64,000 nucleotides of DNA from Galaxea fascicularis (GCA_948470475.1 OX419338.1:10403247-10467246), one strand, 5' to 3'; shown: positions 1-12,862, numbered from the stretch's first letter. The notes: generated from the letters alone by a model not told the origin. A program made the numbers and translations.

Positions 1-349
1 GTCAGATCATGTCCGTCACGTCAACGATGTCCACAACGTAAACAACAGGTTGAGTTGTCACTTTAAAGGTTTCTTTGCCCACATGTCGAATCCTAAACAG
101 TCCTATCATTGGACTGTTTAATATTTGAAGCGATCTGTCGCTGTCGGCCCTGAAGAGAAAATTTGTGTTGTAACATATTTTAAAATCAAGCTGCAGTTCT
201 TCGCATGCTATTTCCAGCGTAAAATACGACTCAAGCTGAAAAGCAAAAAAGATCTTGTGGATGGTTAAGTTATGGGAAAACTGGTAGCAGCGAAGCCTAT
301 TCCCCTTTCGTAAACGGTCGTTGCCATTATTAACGGTCGATGCCATCAT
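1..349 (-). CDS. Possible partial ORF at window edge, unknown
   Basis: An ATG-started frame on the minus strand (start codon 347-349) stays open for about 115 codons and runs off the left edge. The residues are mixed hydrophobic and charged (for example FFAFQLESYFTLEIACEEL) with no family I recognise. The start lies beside one arm of an inverted repeat (306-322 against 704-720), so the frame may belong to a transposon rather than a host gene. No splice or promoter signal supports it. It is listed because it is the only long frame in this part and cannot be closed within the window. Confidence 0.2.
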
Positions 350-720
350 TGCTAATCAAGCCTTTAGTAGGGCAGGTGAAATTTTATAAGCTATGGATTG
401 AGTTATAATAAGGCAATTTGTAACTTTTCAAAAAGACTTCGAAAGGGCGGCGTTTAGGCCCTAGTTAAATTGCGATAATATTTCGGGATAGGGCTAGGGT
501 GACCTGTTATAGATGTATCAGTTATGAAGCCAGTTAACTATAATATATAAAATTTTTAGGGTCTGTGGCTGATCGTCGGGGTAGCGTCTTGGTTAGGGAA
601 AGATCGTAGCAAGCAAAGGGTTCAGGTTCAATTCTGGGTTGGAAATTTCTATTTTTTAATAAGGAAGATTTTCTCTATCAGTTGAAAGTGTCTTAAAAAT
701 AGTAACGACCGTTTACGAAA
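306..720. repeat. Inverted repeat pair, 17 bp exact arms
   Basis: TTTCGTAAACGGTCGTT at 306-322 is matched by its exact reverse complement at 704-720. Similarity continues weakly outside the arms. The enclosed ~380 bp has no long frame but includes a tRNA B-box-like stretch (GGTTCAATTC) near 629-638. It is probably a small non-autonomous element; no target duplication is evident. Confidence 0.45.
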
Positions 721-1233
721 CGGAAAGTTGCAGCGGCGAACCAAAAGGGAGTCTATTGTAAAAACCCTTACATCAAGAGAACCCAACACCCAAAACTCAA
801 AGTCTATATATACCTGGAGTTATGAAAACCAGGTCAATGAAAATTCAAGGATTTTTCGAACTTTCTTTGCTATTACCTACGTTGGTCACTAAGGTCACTT
901 TTTTTTTGCTCATTACCAGATTAGGGAATCGACGAAACGAAAAAAAGGGACATGGCTATGGTTACACTTTGTGGGTTCAGCGAATAAAACGTAGTGAGAT
1001 AATGAAGAGTTTCCTCTGTTTTTGTTCCGACGGCTTCACTGTTTACACACTCGTCCGATCGCCGCTCTCCCGCTCAAAACAGCCCAAATATGGCAACCCC
1101 ATATATGGAAAGCAGCATGCAGCATCAAACTATTTGCTATATAATTAGACGTGAAATCGACGTGACCTTTGACCTAAACAATCGTGTAGGCAGCATAGTG
1201 TCAACTTTGTCCAAATCTCACCCCAGGTGGAAA

Positions 1234-1398
1234 TCTTATTAAGATCTGGTAAGATCTTACAAGATCTTGTAAGAATCTTGTAAGATTGCAATTAAGACTA
1301 AGATCTTAATAAGATCTTGCTTAAGATATTACATCTTAATAAGATCTTAGTACATGTTCTTAGTCAAATCTTAAAACAAAAATCCAGTGACAAGCATC
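1234..1398. repeat. AAGATCTT-rich tandem array, left part
   Basis: Palindromic AAGATCTT/TAAGATCTT words recur every 10-25 bp. Larger units carry a shared landmark (TAGTCAA at 1361, 2558 and 2720). Subtracting the inserted element at 1399-2427 makes the first spacing about 172 bp, against 162 bp for the second, so this part and 2428-2850 were one tandem array. There is no coding potential. Confidence 0.75.
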
Positions 1399-2427
1399 TT
1401 AACCCATTGACTACCGTGCCGGCCAAAACCGGCCGCAAAAGACTCCCTTGCTTCAAAACGTTGCAACTTTCTCAATCGCGCGAATATTGGCTCAACTGTC
1501 AGTTGTTAGCATGAAATGGGATGCCCTTTAAATGTGGATATCCAATAAACGCAAGAAACGTAGCACTTTTGACCAAATATGACCTTTTGAGTTTGGACAA
1601 GAACAAAAATGATCATTTTTAGCGTTAAACAGAAACGACGAAAATGCCCCTTTTTACTATTATGTTTCTTCAAGAAATTATCGTCGAAAAACAAAACTTC
1701 GACCATCATAGTAAAATTCAGTCCTTGTTCTAGCTTAGAAATGACTTTTTTTGTTCATATTCTTTTCCTGAGCGTAGAGACAGCCTTTTGTACCAGTGCA
1801 ATCCAGCCTTCCCGCTATTTTCAACATCTCCACCGCATTGCATGCTGGGAAATAACGAGAATTTTTGACAGCTCTCGTCCCTTCCCCCAATTTTTTCACA
1901 TAGAAACTCAGCCACTCTCAGCCACTCCGACCTACCGCCAAAAATTGGTGCTTGTGGGGATTTTCAGTGCTTGCAAATTCCAAAATATGCGGCGGTAGGT
2001 CGAGAAATTCATCCAAAGTCGAGTCCCAAAGGTACTAAGTGTCTGACGAGCCAAATTTTCAGTTCGTGGAGTAACAAGCCAAATTTGACAACAAAGTACA
2101 TCACCTTGCTCGCTTCTTTGAGAAAGTGGACTCTTAGCAACCGTCACGCTTAATGATGCTCATCAGGCTGCCACTAAAGATGAAAAATGGCTGTAAACTT
2201 AGCAAAATTCGCAAACGTTAACAAACCGAACTTGGGCCGTTCTTGAGTTCCACGATTGAAAAATAGCTGCGTCACAATGACGTTTTCAGAAACCTTGAGC
2301 CTTCAGTACTTTAGGGCAGCACCACTTTCCGTGGTAGTTTCAAATATAAAGTCATGAAATGCTATGGATCGTTTTTGCTGGAAAATCACTCCGAAAACGT
2401 AAAAAGGGCTGGTTGTCAATGGGTTAA
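1399..2427. mobile_element. piggyBac-like non-autonomous element with TTAA duplication
   Basis: The element is bounded by TTAA at 1399-1402 and 2424-2427. Its termini are CCCATTGACTACC on the left and the inverted GGTTGTCAATGGG on the right, so the terminal inverted repeat is about 13 bp with one mismatch. A TTAA target duplication with CCC-starting ends is the known hallmark of piggyBac transposons. It splits the AAGATCTT array cleanly. The ~1 kb interior holds short frames (the longest is 1609-1998, about 129 codons) that do not resemble a transposase, so it should depend on an enzyme encoded elsewhere. Confidence 0.7.
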
Positions 2428-2850
2428 AATCTTGATAATATAAGATCTTGTAAGATTTTGTAAGATCTTAACAGAATCTTGATAAGATCTAATACAGATC
2501 CTAACATCTTCATTTTAAGATTCTTGTAACTTATTAATAAGATCTTAGTATATATCTTAGTCAATTCTAATATGAAAATCCAATTCTAAGCCTTTTAAGA
2601 TCTTGGTAAGATCTTGAAGTAAATCTTAACAGAATCTTAATAAGATCTTAATGTAGATCTTAATATCTTCATGTTAACATTCTTGTAAGATATTAATAAG
2701 ATCTTGATCTGATATTTCTTAGTCAATACTTATAAAAAAAAATCCAATTTTAAGGATTTTAAGATCTTAGTAAGATCTTAATAAGATCGCAGTAAGATCT
2801 TAGTAAGATCTTGATAAGATCTTACTAAGATCTTATTAAGATCCATAGAT
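2428..2850. repeat. AAGATCTT-rich tandem array, right part
   Basis: Continuation of the array on the other side of the inserted element. The landmark TAGTCAA recurs 162 bp apart, followed each time by a similar AAAATCCAATT stretch. The final 80 bp is nearly pure TAAGATCTTA units and could fold on itself. Confidence 0.75.
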
Positions 2851-3769
2851 CGATATATGAAGGGAAATTTAGTAAATATGCGAGGTTTTTTTTATAAGAA
2901 TTGGTCGTAAAGTAGGGGAATTATGAGGCGCCGAACTTGGCAATTTTTACAGAGAAATGTATGGCAGGAGGGAAGCGGTTGCCGCAATTTGTATAAAGTG
3001 TCCATTTACATAGTGTCTTTCTTTGGGCATAACTGTGCAGCTTATGGTTACGTTTTATTTGTCTTCGTTTTTACGATACTCTCTACGTGACTAAGTAACA
3101 AAAACAAACAAAACAGAGATTACAGGCCTTTTAAGCTCTCGTGAAATGCGGCTCAGTCAAAACTCAGGAAACTAATAAGCCGACAATTTCATTTTAAATA
3201 GACTGAATAGAACTGGTAGAAAAGTAGAAAGAACAAATCTGTATTGGTTCTTGGAATTTTACTTCGTTTATTCCTTTCTTATAATTATTTGCCGAATTCA
3301 TTTCCGCGCTTCAGAAGTTGTACTCGGAGGAGAAATTGACCGCAGTAGCCTTTTTGAGAGTTGTGTTTACACAAATATATTTGAAGGTTAGATGTTTAGA
3401 GTTTTGGTTTCTAAGGCTAGTGTAAATGTAGCACAAATTAACTTTAAATGTAATTCGTAGGTAGCTTTTGCCCTTTTGTAGAAAGAGACAATTTGTATTG
3501 GTTATTGGAATTTTACATCTTTTGTTAGTTTCGTCGTATACAGCAATGCCAGCTGAATATCAGACGAGCACAAATTGTGGTCTCCCGTCTTGGCTACAGA
3601 TCCCCAGTAATGACACGTCTACCTTTACATCTAATGCGGTTTTGGGTGCCATTAATGTGCCTTTCTGTGTCTAGGCCTTTCATGGTAATCTGGTAGTCGT
3701 CATATTTATACGGTGAGCTGTACGGTTCAGACAATTGTTAACAATTATTTGACGAGGTTGAGCAAAATG
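2851..3769. other. No recognised feature
   Basis: AT-rich sequence with only short frames. A TTG-started frame at 3468-3674 encodes a hydrophobic stretch behind a pyrimidine-rich TAG, but it lacks an ATG before residue 27 and resembles no family. Confidence 0.4.
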
Positions 3770-3831
3770 TCGTGATTTGTCAGTGGCAAGCAGATCAAAT
3801 AATTGATCTGCGAGACACTGACAAATCACGA
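3770..3831. repeat. Nested palindrome (cruciform-capable)
   Basis: Outer arms TCGTGATTTGTCAGTG (3770-3785) and its exact reverse complement (3816-3831) enclose a second perfect hairpin, CAGATCAA / TTGATCTG (3791-3798, 3803-3810). The 5 nt spacers between inner and outer stems do not pair. It is probably a deletion product of a hairpin transposon. Confidence 0.7.
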
Positions 3832-6800
3832 TATCATCAAGTTTGTTTTGATATTTTTTTGGGAAGCGGTAAGCGTTCGCTGCTTGCAGAAGTCAATTGG
3901 TTTCCTTCTCAGTTAAATAATTTATTCTAGCGTGGGGTACAAGTTTTCTGTAAATAAATTCTTCTATAAATCCGATCATTTATTTTGTTCGCCATAGTAA
4001 GATCAGAGAAGCAGTAAAGGCAATGCTGTGATAAGCGATCCAACTGAGAAATTGCTTTCGCTTATTTAAACAAATCACAGCAAATGCAGAATCTGTTCGA
4101 CTTTCTATAAGGAAAACCACTACTCTTGCGATAAATTAGCTAAAATATCTGCACTGAGAAATTGAGTGTTTCAACCGTCTCGCAAAACGCCTGGGAATGA
4201 CGGACTTACTGATAAATTTATTCTATGAGAAATTATAGCCCTTCTGGCGAAATCATGACTGCTTCTTTGATGTCCTGGTTTCCATATCATGATTGATTCA
4301 TTTGTTCGTGATAATTTCTCCTTAAAAAGTGTCTTTGATGCAGTACACCACGGAAAAGTGAAAAGTGGGGGAGCGTTGCGTGACAGCCCAAAAAACGGCT
4401 GCGAAGGAGACTAATCGAAACCTTGATTTTTTCAATAAGCCTCGGAAAGATGTTTTCTTCGAAGTCAGAACGGAGTACAAAATTATCATTGTTTTATTGT
4501 TGTGAAGAACGATTAAGAAACATTTAAGTAAAGTAAGGAAGGAGACGGGAATGTGCTCTCGGCCTGTATTGAAAATCTTAAGTAATGCGACAGAATTATG
4601 ATATGGGTGTTTGTACTACTTTGATGTTGAAAATTATGAATATAAATGAAGGAAAGCAATTAATTACAGAATTTCATTTCTGACGGAACACTTGTCATCT
4701 GCAATCTGAGTTGTAAATTTCGTTAGTTTCTCGCGCATGTATTTTGGTCATACACTATCATGGTATATTGCCATGTATAATAAGATGGCCCCTTAACAAA
4801 GGATCCGAAGTGATAATTTTACGGGCAGCCAAAACCTGAGTTTTAATCTGTATCCAAACCATATCTTTCTGCTTATGTAAACAGGGTCAGTTAAAAATAG
4901 GGGGAAATCACCATGGCAACAATCCAGTTTACATAACATAGAATTTTTTTTTAATTATAAAGGAAACTGATTAAATGTTGATTCGTTTGAAGAAAAGGGG
5001 CAGGAGAGAAAACTGTCATTGGGAAAATATGGTCGCTATTACTGCACCTTCCCGTGACACTAAGCGACAAAATTAAATTGTGAACAAAATGTCGCACAAA
5101 TGTTTAAAACACAACGACGAAGAAGAATTTCAACATTTTTTTATGACAGTACAAGGCATTATTAGATGATCAAGGCGTTGACTATATAATTACAATTTTT
5201 ACTTTAACACTTTAAAGTGGTAAAGCTGTGATACTTTGGGACCTAAAGCAATTGAAGGGCATTATCCTGAGGTTAGGCAGGTACCTGGTTTCATGAAAAT
5301 GATTTTGGGGTAACGTTCTAAAGCGCCTACTCTTGAGGCCAGGCCGGAGAGCGCGACGGAGGGAAGAAGCCTTCGTGGATTTAATTGTTTAAAATAAAGT
5401 CAATGTTGTTGTTGCTTAAATTGTAAAAGGGGCTGCTCTAGCTCCGTGGCCGAGCGAGAGGTGCCCTGCCATCTTCATGGATATTTTGCATCAAGTGGAC
5501 CAGATCATTGTTCAGGAACAAGGCATTCATTTGATTGTAGATCTTGGCTCATTTCGTTGCAGGCAGAGTTCCAAGATCTTACGGTCACGCTATTGTCATA
5601 TACGAGTTGCAACCAATAATATGTGGCAACCCACTCACTTACGTGAGCTTAGCAATAAGAGGAAATTCGCTTCTTTCACACCTTTATAAGTCAACACTCA
5701 TTTCATTCTTTATCGACACCCATCTTGAAATCACTGGTTATTCTTGCAATCTGATTGACTCTCAACATTGCAATTTGTATAGGTAATCACATGATTTCGA
5801 GTGCAATTTGGAATAAATAAGCATGAGTAAATTTTTTCAAAGACCAACAAAATTCCGAAAATCCTCGGAGGTGTTCGGGTAATGTTCGGAAATCTTCGGC
5901 GACCCTCGGAAATCGTCGGGAGTCTTCATGTGTTTTCCGTTTCTCTTTCCTTGGGCTCTTCTCGCTTCTTCTTCTTCTTCTTCTTCTTCTTATCAAGCAT
6001 CAAGAAAAATTGCAAAGAGGCGGCAGGTTTGGCTAGGTTTGGGAATAAGCTCTATTAAAATCACGTAAAAATTCATTGCGCAATATGAATTTCACTCTCA
6101 GCTGATGGTTCAAGATGGAAATGGTCATATGACCACCTAGGTGAAAGGCGCCCGATTACGTACATGTATTGACTACGACCACCTAAAATAACGCCAAGCA
6201 GACAGCTTTTCCCTTTTGTTCCCTTCATGCTGCGGCCCATTCACAATGCATGAGTATGAAATGTAGACGTTTTTCAAGTTCATCCCGTGCGCCCTTAAAA
6301 AAAAAGAGCTCAAAAGTGATGGTGGTTTGTTTGTGCTTTGAGAAAATCTGTCAACGTTCATGTCTTCTTGCTAATGTGTTCTGAGATCACTTTTTGTAAG
6401 AGAAAAGTAAAGATCAGTGCCTGTTACAATATCAGGCGCATGAAAACAAACACAAGGCTTTTGGACAACAGCCAAGCTCGCAGCTTTCGCTTATTTTCAA
6501 AAGTCTCACTTGTTCTTGAATCATTTGGAGCAGAGTCTCATGGGATCCTTTCATGGGGCTGGAGGTAAACGAGAAAGAGCCTCCAATCACGAACCCAGGG
6601 TCCTCGTTCCCCTTTTCTAGCGGTCGGGAAAAACGAGTGACGGAAAACCGGACTACTATATGAATTGCACATGCTTAGATTTCAGCGCCTTTGTTTCCGG
6701 TTATATGTATTGCTTGGAAAAGCCAACAAAACCGCAAACCTAACGGATCTTTGGAGACTCGCTCGTTTCTGCAAGATTGGCAGTAAAGGTTAAAGACTGG

Positions 6801-8788
6801 GAGACTCTTCTCTCCAACTTCCTATCAGTATCGTGCTTCATTGTCATACCCCGTTTCCTAAAAAGCAGTAAATTTGGTGTTGTGTCTCACTTGAAAAGAC
6901 TCAAACGCTTGAAGGAATCGAAGGTAAGATATTATCACCATGTTAAACAACACGAGCCCGACTGAAGACTTTTTCGTGGATTAATTACCCACATGCGCCA
7001 CTTAGCCTGAACATTAATTTAAATATTATGTGCATTAAAAAAAATTGACAAGTTGACAAGAGTACCAGATTTAAGAAGTTCAACTATAAAATGAGAAATC
7101 ATAATTCATAGGATCGAGGGAAACGCTTGGAATCCGTAAGTGTCTGAAATCCTTAGCAAAGCAAATTTACATTTTTCAGTTTTCGACGCGTGTTCCATTT
7201 GCACAAGACAACATGGCACTTAGTATAGAATCCTGATGACAGTATTTTACTGTTACATGAAGAAAAAACATCCGTGCGTTAAGACGGAGAGGGGAACGTC
7301 CTGATAAAAAAACGCCTTGAATCGATTTTATTAAATCGGCTAATACCAGGTGAGCGGTCACCACGAAACCTTTAGAAAATCTACACTGATCGGCAAAGAT
7401 TTGAAAAACGATTTCGATGGGTACTGCTATTTTTTTTCAGTTATCTTTCGATATTAAATTTACAAACAGCTACACTACATTCTTTAGTAGCGCTGTTACG
7501 AACCGGATATTTTAGATGGATATTTTTCGCATCAGCAAAAATATATTTTTGAATGATTTTTTAAAATTATCTTTTGACGTTTTGTTAGCCATCGATCCAT
7601 TTTTATGCTCTGTATTTAATATTCTGGGTATACATAAACAATGAAGCCAAGGTTTGTATCACTACGTATTAAAGATTCACACAATGATTTTATGCAAAGC
7701 AAACTTGAGATTGCAAATTATACGACGGACGAGTACGTAGCACCACATAACATATTTGTTTTTACTTTAATATTTTGGTTTGGGTTTTGGAATTTTGAAG
7801 GTATAAGTAACAAGAAACACACTCCGACCTCCGCAGTATGACCAAGCGATGGCCTTAACTTACTACTACTAGTGCGCTCGTCTATGTTACTTTCAGCCGC
7901 CTTTGAAGCAAATCATATTGACATTCTATGGCCTTCTAATCCCACTTACTGCCTGAGGTTACTCGAACCAATTAAGGGAAAAAGGGGTTGGTTTCTAAAG
8001 AAATTGTGGTGCTGCGTCGGTGGGGGATTAGTACACGGAAATTTGGTTTTATCAACTGAGTTGATAATCGGTAAAAAGTGTTCGTTGATACCGTAGGGAT
8101 TAATAGCACGCGATTTGGAAGATGAATTTTTGCTGTAGATTCTTGCAGCTTTCCGAGGCCACGGAGAGCTGTATGAATGACGCGCCTTGACGGTCCGATC
8201 CTTAATGTAGGGAAAAGCCGTACTGAGATCGCCATGTGTTGTTGGGAAATCGAATGGTTAGCTAGGGAGATTAAAATGCTGAGCGAATGGTTTGGATGCG
8301 TCTTAGTCATCTTTCTCAACACCACGGGCCTGAATGGGAACGTTACGTTGTAGTCTCGTATTCATAGAAGATACTGATTGGAAAGTCTTGTAAGGCTATG
8401 CGCTTCAGTGATCGAGGTATTTCTCTTAGTGCTTGTTGTTCACGCCCGGCCGACAAATTTCGACTCGAAATAACAATATTTCCTGAGAAAACCGACGACT
8501 CGTTCACTTAGATCATCATGGACTTGGATGTGGGAATTACGATGTACTCATACGTTAGGAAGTCTTGTAAAGCTACGCTCGCCAGTCAGTTTTTTCTCGT
8601 TGAACTTCACCAGCCTTGTTGTTACGTCAGCTGGCATATTTCGATTGAAAATTATAATATTTAGAAAAACAAAGGCTCGTCAACTTGGCCTTGTATGAGT
8701 AACTTGGGGTAAAAGGTCTTAGGAACGCAGGAGAGTTTTCTCTGTAAACCACAATGACATAATGGTTTGATTTTTCAGGGAGTCAGTC
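3832..8788. other. Long stretch without recognised gene
   Basis: No exon, gene family or complete mobile element was recognised. Small features are a run of CTT/TTC triplets near 5967-5993, a degenerate run of short TCGGAAATC-like units at 5866-5925, and a segment near 8045-8095 with TTATCAACTGAGTTGATAA. The last resembles the hairpin element at 21676-21807. Confidence 0.4.
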
Positions 8789-8872
8789 AACCTCGTTCCC
8801 ACAGTGTCTCTCCACTTCCCGTCCCATGGAGCTCCAGGGGACGGGAAGAGGAGAGACTCTGGGGACGAGGTT
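8789..8872. mobile_element. Short hairpin MITE
   Basis: AACCTCGTTCCC at the left and GGGGACGAGGTT at the right are inverted, and pairing continues inward through CTCTCC/GGAGAG and TTCCCGTCCC/GGGACGGGAA around a GGAGCTCC centre. AGTCAGT occurs just outside both ends and looks like a target duplication. At 84 bp it has no coding capacity. Confidence 0.65.
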
Positions 8873-9095
8873 GAGAGTCAGTGGACTCAGTGCAATGTGA
8901 GTAATGATTAGTATGTAACTTCTCTTTATAATATCAATACATTGCCCAGCAGACAGGTGATGAGAATAGACAAATTTATCAGTCAAAGGGTGTTATCTTG
9001 ATATAACCTTAGATTCTCTAAACTCATGTACAAGAAACTATAAAGCAGCTAGAGAGGAGAATTAATAATCAGATCTTGGGAGTCAAAGAGTTAAC
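8873..9095. mobile_element. Truncated copy of a TTAA-bounded element
   Basis: This segment shares long stretches with the element at 55445-55646, including GGGTGTTATCTT and AATCAGATCTTGGGAGT, and ends in GTTAAC. Its left terminus has been disrupted by the hairpin element at 8789-8872, which shows an order of insertion. Confidence 0.5.
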
Positions 9096-12000
9096 CATGA
9101 AGCTCAAAACAGTCATTTGTGACAATTCAAAGACGTTGTGTCTCTTTCTCTTTTCTCGGCTAACTGAATAAAAGCGAAGTTTGTGTAATTAACTTGATGC
9201 TGTACTCGATCTTTCAAAGACTTCTTGGCATCAGAAAACACCATGCGCTGTGTCCTTTCAAAAGGCTCAACCGCCGTAATAATAGCAGTGAACATACTTT
9301 TTGGTTTAGTTTAGGTGTGTAACAACGTATTTAGTTTCGTATTTTGATTCCACATTTATTCCTCAGGGCCATATGAGGCCGGGAACACATCCAACATCCT
9401 TCAAGGTTTTGTTAAGCTGTGGGCTAACGTGTTTCGACCACGTACTTAAGAAAAAAAATGCAAATCTCTTAATACAAACACCGCTCGGCTTTTTTAGTTT
9501 GATCTGAAAAACAAAAAGAAAAAAAAATGTTGTGCCAGTTACAACCAAAAAACCGCAGCAGATCAGTTACGGATTCCTTATTAATTTTATGAGTTTCTTA
9601 TGTCGATCAGTTGTATAGATTTCCTTTCATTTACCAAAATGTGACAGAGCATCTCAGAGGCATCTATTAGTCAGCCCGCACACTCGGCCCAGATTAACAG
9701 TTAATCGTTATTTAAAATTCGCAATTCTAATTCGGTTAAATACTACTGAACCTCAGGAAAAAATTAGTTTAATTAACGAAGACTCTATTGGGCGGAAATA
9801 AGATAAAAGAAAACAAAAGAAAGAAACACAAGAGTTCTCAAGGGAGTTCCACACTGAATACGGGTTGACGCAAATGCATGCAAATGGGGTGTGATGTAGT
9901 AAGAACTAATATCGTTAATGCAATTCATACCTTTTAGCATTTGGATTAGACGCTAATGCAGTTCTTTGACAGCTGGTCATGTTTGCTTGCGAAGAAATTT
10001 GTAGTCAAAGAACTTTGGGCAATACACTTGCACTGAAAGATATTTGACAGGTTGAAGTTGGACTAAATCAACCTAACCCGTGGATTGCATTTACCGTTAT
10101 TTTGTGACTTGGCTCATCTCAGGTTGGTGTCACAAACTCCATACTTGATATACAGTATATACGATAGATCAGCATGCACTATTTCTTCGAGTTTCCAGTA
10201 AGTAACATCATTGAAACTTTAAAAGGCTTACGTACAGAAATACTTGAGCTAATGCTTTGAACGCCCGCTAATGTAACTTAGTAGAATCAATGTCGGCAAT
10301 AGTACGAATTGAATCAGCGGCGGACATGAGAGCAGCAACCACAGAATACAGGGCCAGATTTTGAAGCTTGGTGGCTCGCTGGCTCGGCAGTGATTTTAGT
10401 GCTGTAAGAGCGAGGTAGATATACAAGACAGTGGCTCGGCGCTGGGCGGCTTGGTGGCTCGCCGGCTTGGCAGTGGTTTTAGTCATGACGGAGCACGAAG
10501 GAGCATGAGAGTTTTGCAAGGCATCTTTTTTATGAAACCATATTTCCAGCAAATTGCAAAGCCGAATCGAGGAACATTTTCGTGATTGCACTAAGATTTA
10601 CAACTTGGTCTTTTCTTCTTGAACTCATAAACGTATGTGATAGCGGCACGATATGCTCTTTATTCTGATAAAGCACTGCTATTTGTTTTGACTGTAATTC
10701 TGCGCCGTCGACCGCACGTTACAATTTAAGGTAGCGACTGACAATGGAGTTTTGCTAAGATGTCGGTCCGTATCGCATACAATTTGCCAGATATTTGTTA
10801 TAAATGCGAGAATTGCATATCGCGCTAGTTATTCTCTGATACAGAGCAAGGTAGGTATATATATTTTTTCTTGAATGGAAAAGCTAAAAAGTAAATTTGT
10901 GACTGGTACTCAGTATATCGTGTTACGAATGTCAGATGTTAAGGTAACGTGCCTGAGGCCTCTTGCCTGCCCGAGGCCTCTTGAGGGCAGTAAAAGCAAT
11001 AACAGACTAAGTGTAAAGGGAAAACTGTGAGGTAAATTCGCTGTATTCCTTTTCTTGTAGTGTAGTTAATAGCTTGCAGTGCAGGAAGCTAAAACGGAAG
11101 ACATTTGAGGTGAGTTCACCATAAAGTTCAAGTTTTAATTATGCAGAACATTAATTATAAATGTACGAAAACTTGGATGTGGAATAAAATACAAAGCGAT
11201 GGCCTTGCTAGAATTGCCTGGAACAAGTAGATACAAATGTACCAAGATGCAGAATTTCTCTTGCTCGGCGCGGGAAAACTAGAATAGCTTTTCTTGTATT
11301 CTTCAAACCATTGTCTCTTTTTCACTTGCAATAAATCAACTACCAATAACACAAGAATAGATTGAAAATAATTACGACCGTAAATTTTTTAAATTAAATA
11401 TATGTGCAATTTATTTTCGATTCACTTGCTTCAAACCAAAACTGATAAATTGAATTTTTCCAGGTCATTGTTGTCAGAAAACTGATTTAATCGTCTATGT
11501 TACAATACAATTCCGATTTTGTGAAAGGTCGAGCCTCTCATGAGCCTCTCATGCTGTATGGATTATGTTCTCTTATCTCTCATTGTAATTTATTTAGTAG
11601 TTTGACAGCAACATAATAAGTAACAGGGTGCAGTACTAGAAAATTCCCATTGTTTGAAATCCTGTTCGCACTTGGAGTTGCGGTTGTGAATAAAACAGAT
11701 CATCTTACAATGCAAGAAATTTACAATTGATTGAAAAGAAAAATGTCATAGTAATTAAAATGCAAACTTGAACCGCAAAGTAAAGCGGGAATACTTCTCG
11801 TTAACTTATTTAATGAGAGGGAATACCTCAGGGTGGTAAATAAGATAAATCATGAGTAGTATGAGGTATCACACATTCTTTTTGAAATATTTTGGTTTGG
11901 AATAGTGAAGCATCTTTTCTTAAATTGGAAAAAGTTGAAAACAAAACATATAGCAAAATATTGATTTCAATCAATTCAATGGAAACCGAAGTGACAGGAT

Positions 12001-12862
12001 GTTATTATTTCTATGTGAAGTACAAAAATTAAATCAAACGTAGCTGGAAGCAAGAGATTATTTTCCCTTTCTGGAAGTTGACGGCACGCCTAAAATATGA
12101 TTTGAACATACCTCAACCTCGAGATCTTGATTTGTCAACATTAGGAGGAATGGGCACCAGACGCACCAAAACATTTGCATTATTTCACAAATTTTCCAAC
12201 AACCAGGGCGTCCTAAAATATACAAAATTGAAGGATATAACCATCAGAGCGAAGGTTGGTAGTTTAACGCCAAGGTAGGTAGGGAATATGTGTAATTTGG
12301 AAGAGAATTGTTCCAATCTTGCCCCATGATCAACTCTAAGAGCAGGCTTATAAAATACTCCATATTTAATTTGTTCGGCTAACGAAGCACACTGTAGCCT
12401 GTCCAGGCTCTTAGAAAGATTGTTTCCGTTCCTATTCAAAACATCGTTGACATTGTACTTAATGACATGTACAGGCAGGGGCAGATCCAGGGTAAGGTGG
12501 GGGGAGGGAGGGGGGAGGGGGGGAGGAAGTTGCAAGACCGCTTTGGGAAGTCATTCTTCGAACTTGTTTGGCTCCCTGTGTCTATCCCTTCATACCAAAA
12601 ATAGTAACATAAATTTGGTTTATACGCAACTTATAGTTGACTGACTGATCAAGACCTGGTCTAGGTCAACCATGTCTGAAAAGCAATTCTCTGATCTCGC
12701 GGTGATTGCCATGCACCCCCGGGACTACAAGAGATCAGATTCGATGTAGACAACATTTGCCGGCGAAGCCTTTGTAAAGGCTCAGTCAAGATCTTTCTAG
12801 CTGGTATTGGTAGAGAAGCGACAAACAACTATCGCTGTCATACTGTAGTTTTAGCCCTTACA
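9096..12862. other. No gene recognised; one G-rich tract
   Basis: No exon-like sequence was recognised. A G-rich purine tract at about 12496-12530 follows GGCAGATCCAGGG, which resembles the terminus of the element at 15956-16142, so it may be an eroded copy. Confidence 0.4.

Noticed and set aside
1609..1998. 129-codon frame inside the TTAA-bounded element
   Set aside because: No transposase motif or DDD/E pattern was seen and the residues are low-similarity; most likely chance in a non-autonomous element.
3468..3674. Hydrophobic frame resembling a secreted peptide
   Set aside because: It starts at TTG, the first ATG lies past the hydrophobic part, and there is no partner exon or donor.
5787..5996. 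Arginine-rich 69-codon frame on the minus strand
   Set aside because: Produced by the TTC/CTT microsatellite; not a gene.
7972..8325. 117-codon minus frame
   Set aside because: It overlaps a TTATCAACTGAGTTGATAA repeat segment and no family resemblance was seen.
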